A DNA stretch of 64,000 bases from Homalodisca vitripennis (lineage: Eukaryota; Arthropoda; Insecta; Hemiptera; Cicadellidae), in the NCBI RefSeq assembly GCF_021130785.1, contig NW_025776200.1, positions 124,001-188,000 of the forward strand. The letters are read 5' to 3'. This document shows positions 31,741-42,390 of the stretch, piece by piece; positions within the stretch are counted from its first letter, which is position 1; each line of letters begins with the position of its first letter. Made by a program: the position numbers and the translations under genes. The notes under the pieces are model-generated. The model was not told the DNA's origin. It saw nothing but the letters and a program-made list of their open reading frames with translations, and searched no databases.

Positions 31741-33960
31741 ATGTCATCAGTCTCAGACGAAGAGGATGTCGTTAACTACTACCTTTATCGAAGGCGGCGA
31801 AGGACATAAAGAGAGCATTGGGTCCACCCTTATTTAAGAAATAATGTGAACTCTAGGCTATTTGTAGCAGCTAGAGAGTTGTCTCAGTCGGATAGGAAGT
31901 TTAAATCTTTTTACCGATTGACAAAAGATTCATTTTTGGAACTAACAAGACTGGTTGGCCCTTCCTTGGAGAAGATGGACACACACGTGAGGGAATGTAT
32001 TCCAGCACAGGAAAGATTAATGATCACTCTGAGGTAAGTTTAATAAGTTAACTTTATTGTTATTTTAAAATTACATAAGAATAAAAATATCCACATAAGA
32101 AAAAATACATAAGAAATTACCATTGAGTACTTATATTTACATGTTTGAGCTATTAAGACCTTGAGAAAAAGCGTTATAAAAATCTGCAGTTTGAATATTT
32201 ACATCAGACATGTGAGTCAAGTCTATTTGTGACTCTCTTGAGTCGGACATCGTCGGTGAGGTGAGGATGGTGAGGCCTGATGAGGACCGTGGCTGCTGCT
32301 GATGGTGTCCCGAGAGACTTATATCATCAATCACTCTCAACACCTGTCGCTTGAAAAGTTTTATTTGCGAATCACTTAATTCTTCTAATTCAGGAATCAA
32401 GCTGAGCAGGAACATATTGATCCCCTGCTGTCGATCAATATTCTGATTGGTATCGGCCTCAAGTTTTGATAGTAGCTTTGCCTTTTTTACCCTAAAGTAC
32501 TCCGCTACCGTTTGGTCTGCTATGGTCGCAGCACTTTTGGATTTTCTCTTAGGGATTTGAGAAGTAGGCCTATTACTTGATGTTGAACTTGTGGATTGTA
32601 TTTCCACGGCCTGTTGGGGATGATCTAAAATTGAGGGTGACATTTCTGGGGGAAAGTGGTCTACGTCTGTAGGATCGATTTCCAACTGAATGGGGTCATC
32701 AATTTGGGTTTCAGAACCTTCATTTTCAGGAACTGTAGACTGGGTATTGCTGGGTGGTGGAGGCATATTTCCCGGAGAGGGGGGAGTAACTGTTTTTATG
32801 AATGGCAGACAAAACTGCATGGCATTTTCCAAGTAGTATGCCTTTTTCTTCCCCCCAGAACCACTAGGGGAAGGTTTCATTCTTCTCATAAAGACGGTTC
32901 GTAGATTTCTCCACTTCTCTTTGCAATCTTGCACTGAAACAAAAACAGAGAAAATCTTATCAAAAAATAAAATCTTTTCTTTAGGTAAAACCTATTAAAA
33001 TTTCATAATTTAAATAGGTTTCACCACCTAACCTATGTTTTTTTCTGTTGCAGGTATTTGGGAACTGGTGAAACATTTGTGGCAGTGTCCTTATATTTTG
33101 CAAGAGGTGAGAGTACAGTTAGAAAAACTATCAAGGAAACCTCAGAAGCTATCCGGAACATACTGAGGGATATTTACATGCCTGTTCCTACTCAAGATAT
33201 GTTGAAACACATTGCTGATCGTTTTGAGCTGCTATGGAACCTTCCAAATTGCATTGGAGCACTGGACGGTAAGCATATAAGAATTGAAAAGTTTCCACAT
33301 ACTGGATCTGAAAACTTCAATTACAAGAACTTCCACTCAACTGTACTTTTGGCATGTTGTGATGCCGATGGGCTCTTTACAATTATTGAGCCAGGTTATG
33401 CTGGGCGTAACAGTGATGGAGGCATTTTCAAAGCAAGCTCAATGAAATTCTGGATGACGCATGATGATAATATCCCCTTTCCATCACCATTGCGGTATGA
33501 TGAAAAAAACATACCGTTCCCATACTACTTCGTAGGAGACGAAGCTTTCCCACTGACTCGGAACCTTATGAGGTCTTTTTCAGGTAAAACACTGGACAAT
33601 GTTAAACGGATATTTAACTACAGATTGAGCCGAGGAAGGAAAACCATTGAATGTGTGTTTGGAATGGCAGCAGAAAAGTTTGCAGTCTTAAACGGGCCAA
33701 TACGATGTCGTGATTCTTCAACAGTAAATAGCATAGTGAGATCAGCTTGCATCCTACATAACTTTGTTCGAAAGCAGGAAGGAGCTGAGTACAGGCCTCA
33801 AGGCATATCTCAACCTGAAAATCTACCTCAACGTCCGACCGGTATTGAAACAAGAGACTTGGTGGTAAACGATGGATCATCAGCAATTGCTCTGAGGAAT
33901 TATCTGGCCAATCATTTCCTTTCTGCAAGTTTACCGTGGCAGTGGAAAGCAGCAGTGTAA
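31741..33960 (+). pseudogene. PIF-B transposase, open except one nonsense codon
   Basis: Exon 1 31741-32033 (ATG; donor GAG/GTAAGT) and exon 2 33054-33960 (acceptor TTGCAG) join in frame to 399 codons plus stop. The only lesion is TAA at 31807-31809, codon 23, between RRRRRT and REHWVHPYLR. Conserved features in order: WVHPYL, LFVAARELSQSDRKFKSFYR, ERLMITLRYLGTGE, IGALDGKHIRIEKF (first Asp), YKNFHSTVLLACCDADG, GYAGRNSDGGIF (second Asp), YYFVGDEAFPL, FNYRLSRGRKTIECVFG (Glu), CILHNFVRKQEG. The DDE_4 fold cuts at TWA sites. The 1,020-bp intron contains exon 2 of the antisense MADF gene. Confidence 0.92.
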
Positions 33961-34382
33961 CTACCCTGACTTAAGCTAAAATTACAAAAACTATACAATA
34001 GATTTGTGATGGATACAAACAAATTAACGAAAAATGTGGTTATTTATAAACTGATGGTATGATTATCACTTTAGTAATGTTATTAGGATACTAATTTAAT
34101 TTATGAAGATTACTGTAAGATTGAACGTAAAACATTCATCCGTTCAAAAATTATTGTGCCTAACACCGATTTGTACTCAAATTGAATCTAATAAGTAACA
34201 ATTTCGCTGAAAAATATAAAATAAAACATTTTCTTACCTGTCATATTTACTTCAGCGGCCACTTCTTTCCATGCTTTCTCCGATACATCTTTCCGTGCAT
34301 AGTCTGGGAGTTTGTAATTGTAAAGTGCTTCATGCTTCTCCACTGCTCCAACTAGCTTAATGTTTAGTTCTTGGTCACCCAT
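32137..34382 (-). CDS. PIF-B MADF-BESS accessory protein, intact, two exons
   Basis: Exon 1 34382-34238 (145 nt; MGDQELNIKLVGAVEKHEAL to VNMT, donor GTAAGA) and exon 2 32933-32137 (797 nt; acceptor TTTCAG) join in frame: 942 nt, 313 codons plus stop, no lesion. The MADF domain fills about residues 1-90, with YNYKLPDYARKDVSEKAWKE and CKEKWRNLRTVFMRRMKPSP. A proline/serine-rich linker and a basic KRKSKSAATIADQTV stretch follow; then a BESS-like helix pair, MFLLSLIPELEELS, then KLFKRQVLRVIDDIS. In PIF/Harbinger this partner binds element ends and imports transposase. The intron (32934-34237) holds transposase exon 2 on the other strand. Confidence 0.9.
33961..34237. other. Short non-coding gap inside the PIF-B MADF intron
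   Basis: Between the transposase stop and the MADF exon 1 donor; AT-rich, nothing else seen. Confidence 0.5.
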
Positions 34383-34649
34383 AGTGAAATTAACAATATG
34401 CGGCCGTCAAAACACCAACAAAACACCCCGTGATCACGTGTGACTGAAGTCTGCAACGCAACTGCAACCGCGGGCCCACGGTTGCAAGCGAATGGTTTCA
34501 GACTGGTTTGAGATCGTCAAAAACCGGTCGCGCCGTGTGCGTCTCCCCACTCCAATACATTGCCGAGGTCACCAAAAAGTTGCGCGCCAAACTGGTTTGC
34601 AACTGTAGTTGGATGGTTTGATTTTATAAATTATTAATTATTAATTAAA

Positions 34650-35321
34650 CCGTGTATGATTTTTTTAAAACTAAAATTAGAAGATAATCTTGAATTTAAA
34701 GAAGTAGTTTTTCTCTCAGACAGTACAGGTGGCCAAAATAAAAACAAGTTAATGTCAACATTTTGTAGCTGGTTGGCTATGGATCTTGGAGTACCTGTAT
34801 CTCATTTGTTTCCCGTAAGAGGTCATAGTTTTGGCCAGTGCGACAGAAATTTTGGGGTTTGCGGGAGAAAAATTAAAGCAGAAGAAAAGATCCACACCCT
34901 TACAAAGTATATAGATATTCTTTCAAATGCAAGAGTAAATCCTAGCCCCTTCATCGTAAAAAAGTAGTCGGAGGGATTCACAACAATCATGAAGAAAAAG
35001 ATTCGTTCCAAACAAAATTCGTTCAAGATACAATCGTACTGCAGGCTGAAGTATCCTTCCTCAGGTGGTGTGCTAGCTGGGAACTCCTACTTTGGACCTT
35101 TTCAGCCCTTTACATATTTTAAAAAACAAGATGTGTTACCAAACATGTTTGACAATCTTCCACCAGCAGATAAGGTAATGATGAATCCTGCAAAAGTAGC
35201 CTATGTCAGAAGTTTGTTTAGATTTTTAAATCCAGCTGATGTACAGTGGTATGAGAGTTTATTTGAAGGTTCTCATGAATGTGAAGTTGCGTGTATCTAT
35301 GAAGAAGCACAAGTAAATTAA
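34650..35321 (+). pseudogene. DUF7869-like multicopy protein fragment
   Basis: Frame 1 (34656-34967): VVFLSDSTGGQNKNKLMSTF, then VPVSHLFPVRGHSFGQCDRN, matching the SD-x-GGQN and GHS-xx-CD-x-F signature I associate with the DUF7869 family, seen in many copies in arthropod genomes and perhaps an RNase-H-like fold. Frame 2 (34989-35321): YPSSGGVLAGNSYFGPFQPF, then VLPNMFDNLPPADKVMMNPA and VRSLFRFLNPADVQWYESLF, to TAA. One frameshift near 34968 separates them. N-terminus absent, cut next to the PIF-B right border. Family name from memory, so moderate confidence. Confidence 0.5.
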
Positions 35322-35838
35322 CAGTTTAATTTATAAATGATTGAAGAAAGTTTAAACACACATTCCTTTTATTTAAATAATTTGAGTTTTAACTAAAGTG
35401 TTTTTCCTTATTACTTGTAATAAAACTAATTGTATTATTGAAGTTTAAATCAATGATTATTCCACCCTCCCCTACTTATTATTATAAAGGTTTTGGGAGA
35501 CAGGTATGAGAGATGAAAAAAGGGATTATAGATGGAAAAAGGGCTTATAGATTGAAAAAGGGCGTATAAACAAAATGACTGAACATCATCTCTAGAGAAA
35601 GGGCGTATGTATCACTTTTAATTTCTACATATTTATAATATTTTTGATAAGAGAAAACACTGATTTTATCAGCAATCTTTTAAATTACGAAATAAGCAAT
35701 ATTTTTTATCTTACACATAAAACTCGTAAACCTATCACATAAAAGGTACAGTCGGTTCAAATCTTTGCAAGCCTATTTCTCAGTCCATGATTTTCGACCA
35801 TCAGTCCTTTTTACATCTACCTCCTCAATTGTTTCATT
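35322..35838. other. AT-rich non-coding stretch with a short tandem repeat
   Basis: AATAAA-type signals are plausible after the preceding gene (35420). Otherwise only the 19-bp repeat listed separately. Confidence 0.4.
35512..35568 (+). repeat. 19-bp tandem repeat, three copies
   Basis: GATGAAAAAAGGGATTATA, GATGGAAAAAGGGCTTATA and GATTGAAAAAGGGCGTATA follow one another with no spacer. A further AAAGGGCGTAT occurs at about 35599. Confidence 0.9.
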
Positions 35839-35900
35839 TTGTTGTTCAACGGTGCTTCTATAAGTAAAAATAATAGTTTTTATTTGTTTTTACTTAGTGA

Positions 35901-37188
35901 AATGGGTAGAAAAAGTAAGAAGAGGCTTTCTCTCAGTGAAAGAAATGCAAAGAACATTTCAGAGAGATGGAAGAAAGTGAATTCTGGTGATACCTTAGAC
36001 CTAGGCCTAGGCCTAGGGTGTAGTGTGAGTGAACCTGTTCCCAATACAGAAACAAATGAAGACACTAGTGATGAAGATGGACCAGTTACTAAAAAAAATG
36101 GCTTTGCTTTATTTAGTAGTTACAACAGTGTAGTAGAAGTAGATAATAATGCTACAACTTACATCTTAATTCACCCCAAACAACTAAAGTAGTTTCTTGG
36201 TAGGTTAGCCTGCCCTCAATGCAAATCTGTTGGCTAAGTGGCAATTGAAACTAAATGTATCAATGGGTATGCCATTTCATACTCAGTGACTTGTTCCGAG
36301 TGCGAGTTTAGTGATCGATTTGACACTTCAACCCGAATACAACAGACGGCTGAAACTGAGAAACCAAAGGACCGATCGTTCAACATAAACCGAAGGATGG
36401 TTCATGCTTTTTCTTCCATGGGTAAAGGCCTGAGGGCTTTGGAGACATTTTCAATGCATATGAACATGAAACCCATGCAAAGTAAGGCCTATAGCTCTCA
36501 CAAGAAAGCTTTGTTATCCGCAGTGACCCGTAATGTTCAGCGAAATCTAGAACTCGCTCGGTGTGAAGTGCGCGAGGCAAATACTTTGCTAACGGATGAT
36601 GTCGCTGACCCAGATAAACCAATCGAACTCACTATAAGCTTTGATGGCAGCTGGCACAAAAGGGGGTTTACCAGCAAATATGGAGTAGGATGTTGCATCG
36701 GCAAATTGGGCGGGAAGACGCATGGAAGCCTAAAATACACAACGATAACAAAGCTGATTGCAAGAAAAGAAACCCCACCACCACACGCTCAAGAAATCAA
36801 AACTCCTCTTAGAGAAGATGTAGTAGCCAAAATTATGCCGATATACCAGAGACTTGGCTGGACAACTTTGCTGTCTCGATGCGTTGATGGCAAAACACAA
36901 AACGCAAATGAGGCCCTTCACGGCGTGTTATGGTCAAAATGCCCAAAAACTACGTTTGTTTTCAAAAGTACTCTGCTCCTTACAATCAGCGAAGGAATTT
37001 GCACCTACAATACTGAGTATTTGAAAACCGTAAATGACACCCTTAAGACTAGTGGACTTGGAACCAGCCCCGGTGCAAACAGCGCTAAAATCGCCAAACG
37101 TTTTGACGCTGTCAGACTGCACATCGCAGAAAAAAGGAAATGTGAAAAGTACGAAGACTACAAAAGGAAGAGAAGGCTAGCAGTGTGA
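35901..37188 (+). pseudogene. Mutator-like transposase-domain protein with deleted catalytic core
   Basis: Begins MGRKSKKRLSLSERNAKNIS (35901), with an acidic linker containing a (CCTAGG)3 run at 35999-36016. In-frame stops TAG 36190 and TAA 36235 interrupt a zinc-ribbon CPQC, later CSEC. It then runs open to 37188: NRRMVHAFSSMGKGLRALET, ISFDGSWHKRGFTSKYGVGC (first acidic motif), GKLGGKTHGSLK, then abruptly HAQEIKTPLREDVVAKIMPI, CVDGKTQNANEALHGVLWSK, and KIAKRFDAVRLHIAEKRKCE. This order fits the arthropod proteins with a Mutator-like transposase domain. The usual stretch between the DGSW block and the TQNANE block is missing without loss of frame, pointing to an internal deletion. Confidence 0.7.
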
Positions 37189-37429
37189 TGAGAGAAGAAT
37201 AAAGGAGACTTGAAAGAGAAGGAACATCATATGAAGCAGGAGAGTTTTAAAAGTAAGTAAAATGTACATTTTGTCGTTGCGATAGGCTGTGTACAAATTT
37301 GTCTAAAAACACACTAAAAACTTTAAAATGCATTAAATATATTGGGACTTGTTGTCGCACATATCTTGTGAAACAAACAAATACTATCAGCAAACAGTTA
37401 CCGGAAATGGCGACATGAATTTTCTAAAT
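37189..37429. other. Non-coding spacer
   Basis: AT-rich; no terminal repeat identified for either neighbour. Confidence 0.4.
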
Positions 37430-38735
37430 TGAACCGTTGGACGGATACACCGTTGGACGGATACAAATCCTGAAGAAATATATTGTTTATTTGGAGTAAT
37501 TCTCCTAATGCCACATGTAAAAAAAATATTTTAAAACAATATTGGACTAAAGATCCCCTATTACAAACACCTATCTTTTCATAGATTTTTACCCAAGACA
37601 GATTTCTTTTGCTTCTCCGCATAGATGACAATTCTCTTGTTACTGGTGGAGACAAGTTGTACAAGATACGGACCGTAAGTGAGACAGTGAGACGTAAGTT
37701 TTCTTCCAGTTTCTATCCCGGCCAAAATGTTGTGATTGACGAGAGCCTTATGTTATGGAAAGGAAAAATAGCCTTTCGACACTTTATACCATCTAAGAGA
37801 AGCCGATTTGGCATAAAGATTTTTGTGCTGTGCGACTGCAAAACAGGTTTAGTCCTTGACTTTCTTGTGTATACAGGTAAGAGTACCCAATATGTTACCA
37901 CAGATAATGATGCCAACATTTCAGCAAAGGTAGTTTCGACATTGATAAAACCATACTTAGAGAAAAACCATATACTCTATGTCGACAATTGGTACTCCAG
38001 TCCACAGTTATTTGAGCAATTGCATGAAAAGCAAACAGGGGCATGTGGTACAATAAGAATGACTAGAAAAAACATGCCATGTCTCCCTAAAAAAATTAAG
38101 GGAGGTGAAGTTGTAGTTAGATCTAATGAAAAAATGATTACAGTAAGATTGTGTGATGGACGTGAGGTAACAATGTTAAGCACTGTCTATAGCCACGAAA
38201 TACTAGATGTAACAAGACAAGGAAAAACTGTAAAAAAAACCGAAAGTTGTAATAGAATATAATAAAAATATGAGATCTGTCGATAAGTCAGACATGATGA
38301 TTTCCTTCAACGAATCTTCAAGAAAAACGAGAAAGTGGTACAGAAAATTATTTTTTTCATACTGTAGATATTTGTGTTCTAAATTCATACAATACGTATG
38401 TTCAAGCTGCACAACAATTCTAAAATATCACTGCTGGAATTTACAATCAACCTAATACGACAGCTGCTCGAAACTCACCACTCGTCTGAAGAGAGAGTAG
38501 CAGTTCAACGACCACTGGGACCGAATGCCGGCGCCAAGCACCCTCTGCGCCTGACAGCTCGTCACTTCCCTCGGCCTACACCAACTCCAACCGGACAGAA
38601 AAGGAAAGTGCAACGGAAATGCTTTGTATGTGCTAATACCACTTTGAAGCCTGAAAAGAGGAAAGACACCACGTTTGAATGCGTTGAATGTAATATTGGA
38701 CTATGTATATATCCATGCTTCGAAGTCTTCCATAG
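37430..38735 (+). pseudogene. piggyBac-E transposase, 5'- and 3'-truncated
   Basis: Starts in broken frame with TNPEEIYCLFGVILLMPHVK (37465-37525). A long open part, 37609-38262, has VVIDESLMLWKGKIAFRHFI (catalytic Asp intact), SKRSRFGIKIFVLCDCKTGL, LDFLVYTGKS, ILYVDNWYSSPQLFEQLHEK (second Asp intact), CGTIRMTRKNMP. After a frameshift: MRSVDKSDMMISFNESSRKT, and again LTARHFPRPTPTPTGQKRKV, then the Cys-rich CFVCANTTL, FECVECNIGLCIYPCFEVFH. The CR1-C retrotransposon tail abuts at 38736. More conserved than piggyBac A and B, and the catalytic Asp residues are kept. Confidence 0.83.
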
Positions 38736-38736
38736 T

Positions 38737-38765
38737 ATAATAATAATAATAATAATAATAATAAT
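38737..38765. repeat. (TAA)n microsatellite, 3' tail of element C
   Basis: About nine uninterrupted trinucleotide units, directly at the junction between the piggyBac-E C-terminus and the retrotransposon 3' UTR. Confidence 0.9.
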
Positions 38766-39519
38766 TTATTTTCCAAATAAATACATTACATAGTTCTTTG
38801 TACAAATACAGGATAATAAAAACCATATAATATACTTAGGTAACAAAATACATTTGCCATTACCACAATAATTGAAATCTAAAAGTATCTTAAAACTAAG
38901 TGCCAAGCCTAACTTTACAATCCTTAAAACTTAACGCATTCATTCCAACATGGATAAAAGTACATACACTCTTCACATTCATACATGCACAACAAATATA
39001 AAGTACAATATTACTGTGAAATTCATGGATTGACACATTTAAATATAACAAAATTAAATCAGAATGTTGGGTCATGTATTGTACAAAATATATTGGATAT
39101 TTATTATTATTTATTCGGAACTAGAGTACTCCAAGGCAGTGCCTGTTTGGAGGTACTTTCACCACTAGAAATCCTGTAATATTATGGCAAAACAGAGTAT
39201 AAATATATATTACATATACATACAATATATACATATATACATACATACACATACATACACACATACATTATAATTTTCCAAACTTTAACATACTGATATT
39301 TCAAAAGAAAATTTATCGTTCAAGTGCAGTTTTGTATAAGCCCTTCAGTCGCAGGAAATGTCTTTCAAAGTTAATTTATATTTTTTGACGTTATTTAAAT
39401 TTGTAAATATTGTTAGAATTGAATTGTATGGCAAAAGGTTTTCAAGCGTTTCTATGCAATCATAATAGGATAGTATACTACTAGTTATTGAAAGGAATGT
39501 TCTATTGAACTATATTTAA

Positions 39520-42390
39520 AACATCTTATCTTCAATATTTTCAACAGTAAACAACCACATTCTAACTTTATTAGCAAAAAAGGTTGCTGTTCTTAAATTT
39601 TGAATTTCAGTTGGCAATTTATTAAACATTCTTGGTGCTAAAAAGTAATATGTTTTTGTGAAGTATGTATTGGAAGGTTTTGGGTACAGTAAAACTAGCT
39701 GCATGTCTTAGTTTAGACTTAAAAGCCTTATCAGTTTATGCAGCATCTGCTACGAATGAAAAATATTTTTAAAACTTTATATACGAACATATATTGCAGG
39801 GGTAAGATTTTCAAATTGCAAAAAAATTGGGAAAGATTTTTCAGTTTTAAGCTTTTTTCCTATTATTCGTATAAAACGTTTTGAATCATGTAGATTGGTT
39901 GATATTTGAACGATAAGTCCCTCCCCAGCACATTATTCCATAATCCAATCGACTATGCACTAGTGAAAAATATAGAACCCGTAATAATTCTTTACTGCAT
40001 ATATTTCGTAAAAAATAAAATAACCTTAAAGTACTATTTATTTTTGATTTCAAATTCATGATATGATTCTTAAATTTTAGTTCCCTGTCCAATACTACTC
40101 CCAAGTATTTTATATTGTCCACAGGTTTTACTTCAGCACAAACAGTAGAACACTGCCCGCCTCCACTGATACAATCAATGCATTTATAAAAAATTTTATT
40201 TTTCAAAAATACCTCTCGTCTTAAACTAAAATTCATAAATCAAGTTTTAGCAGAGCTAAGTACCATGTTGTTTTTTTGAAAACCACCATTGAAGCGCTTC
40301 TAAGTCTGAATTCATTTTTAGTTCTATTTCATTCCAATTCCGTTCAACATAGCAAAGTGCTGTATCGTCGGCGAATGATGTTACTTTCCCATTAAATTTT
40401 GCACAGCATAGATCGTTAATATAAATTAGAAAAAGTATTGCTCCCAAAACAGATCCTTGTGGAACACCATATTTTATTACTCCCATATTACTCACAAAAT
40501 CCCATTTATTCTTACACACTGAGATCGATTCAGCAAGTAACTTTTAACCATCTGTACACAAACACCTCTTACACCACAATTGTACATCTTATGTAGCAAT
40601 AATTCTGTGATCAACTGTATCAAAAGCCTTTTGAATATCTAAAAATAGACCACTCACTCGCATTCCATCATTCATTCCATTTGATACCCTATCCATAAAA
40701 TCTAGTAATGCAGTTTCCGTTATTCATTCCCTGTCTAAAACCAAATTGATTTGTACTAAAGAATTTTACTTTTTCTAAAAATAGTATTAATCTTTTCTTC
40801 ATTATTTTTTCATAAATTTTTGAAAAGGTAAGAAAGCAAAGAGATGGTCTGTAGTTATTACAAGCCAGGTTCGAGCTGCTTTTTATGAATTGGAATCACC
40901 ACAGCCTCCTTCAACTTTCCAGGGAAAACCCCTGTCTCAAAACTCAAATTGATAAACATACGTCAGGACAGGAGCAATTTTTTGATAATATTTTTTTAAT
41001 AATATGTGAATTAATACCATCAACTCCAGGAGAAGTCCCATTCTTTAATGAGTTCACCGCTTCCCTAACATCTGTCTCTAGTACTGGGGCCATATACATG
41101 TGATTTTAAAACTGGCCTTTCGATAAAATACTCTTTATAATTTAGAGTGGATAAAATATCTGATTTGTTTTTATTTACACTTAGTTTTTTTCAGCAACAG
41201 AAAGAAAATAATTATTAAATTCATTAGCTACTACACGAGGCTCATTTACATGCCTGCCATCAATTTCTAATGTTACTATAGAATCTCTACTGGGTTTCTG
41301 GTTTGTTATTTCCTTAACAATTTTCCAAGTTTCTTTTTGAGTTTCCTTTATGTCTGTTAAACAATGATTCATAATATTTATTCTTTAGGTTGCGAATATC
41401 GGTCTGAAGTTTATTTCTAATTTCTATAAATTGCGATTTCAATAAAGTATTGTTTGGTTGTTTTTTCACTTTTTTCACTAACAAGTTCCTCATCTTTTAT
41501 ACGTTTACAAATAATATCATTCATCCATGGTTTTAATTTATTTATACTGCAATTTTTATAATGTACTTCTTTCCTACTTTCATTTATTAAATAAGAAAAT
41601 TTGTTAAAAAACATATCAAAAGCACTATTAGCATTAAGTTCTAATAACACACCATTCCAGTCCACATTATCAAGTAAATTGTTGAGTTGGTCATGGTTAA
41701 TGCGATAAGGGCATTGACTATTTCTAAATTTTAACCGAATCAGCTGACGCAATCCCCAACCTGGCCTCCAGAACCAAACAGCTGTTAAACAATGATCCGT
41801 TATCTGACAATCAATTACTGCAGCCTCAGTTCTAACTTTGTTTTTTATTTCTTATTTTTACAATTATATGGTCAATACAAGTTTTAGACAAGTTTGTGAT
41901 CCTTGTAGGGACGCTGATTAGGGATTCCAATCCATTGGAAGCTAATGTAAGTTTATAATTATCCATAACACTGCTTTGCTCTAGATAATTTATATTAATG
42001 TCTCCTATAATTAGTAGGTTATTACATTTCTTTATATAATCTTTATTCATATAAGAGTTTAATTCAAATAAAAATGAATCAGTGGTTTTTTGCTGTAACC
42101 TATAAATTTGCTAAAATTATGAAATCATAACCTAACATTTGAAATGATAGCTCTATTATATCAGTCTGAGTTAAATTTCACATCTGATGCTTTAGTTTGA
42201 TTGATAATTTGTGTGGATATATACAGCTACACCACCAGCCCTATATTTATCATTAGCATTATAGAAAGAACAGTAGTTGGGATGTTAATAAAAAACTTGT
42301 TTCGTTACTATTTACCCAAATTTCTGTTAACACAATCACTTGAGGAGGTTTCTCAATTTTAATAGTAAAGACAAATTTTAATTTTCAAAA
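39520..42390 (-). pseudogene. CR1-group ORF2 of element C: endonuclease and reverse transcriptase
   Basis: Minus strand: KPPQVIVLTEIWVNSNETSF (endonuclease start, about 42370-42310); NLLIIGDININYLEQSS (GDxN motif, about 42025-41975) and ICIDHIIV-type residues near 41880; MNHCLTDIKETQKETWKIVK (about 41370); GVPQGSVLGAILFLIYINDL (40480-40420) and the active-site SFADDTALCY (about 40380); VDNIKYLGVVLDRELKFKNH (about 40125); SRLDYGIMCWGG (about 39940); YFLAPRMFNKLPTEIQNLRT (39645-39585). The FADD box is intact. Several frameshifts. A Jockey-clade origin is the alternative. Confidence 0.8.

Larger units (their letters stand above)
31533..34611. mobile_element. PIF/Harbinger element B, nearly intact coding capacity, right tip missing
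   Basis: Left end GGCCCAGCGCACACACAGCG at 31533 after TTA. The right inner region (reverse complement CAACTACAGTTGCAAACCAG from 34611) aligns with the left from its position 29 inward (CAACTAGAG and so on), so the outermost 28 bp of the right end are absent. It encodes transposase (plus) and MADF protein (minus) with exact, readable splice sites. Without a right tip this copy should not be mobile. Confidence 0.85.
38736..42390 (-). mobile_element. CR1-group non-LTR retrotransposon C, minus strand, 5'-truncated
   Basis: Minus-strand ORF2 remnant with endonuclease, reverse transcriptase and a C-terminal FNKLP motif but no RNase H, ending in an (ATT)n tail at the left (38737-38765 on the plus strand as ATA/TAA). 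No target duplication was found, which is common for CR1/L2-like elements. The 5' end lies near 42390, where coding similarity stops. Confidence 0.8.

Noticed and set aside
35999..36016. (CCTAGG)3 considered as a telomere-like repeat
   Set aside because: It is a palindromic hexamer inside coding sequence (LGLGLG) and not the insect TTAGG repeat in tandem.
37398..37664. Minus-strand 88-codon frame at the piggyBac-E start
   Set aside because: The plus strand shows piggyBac motifs; the minus frame has none.
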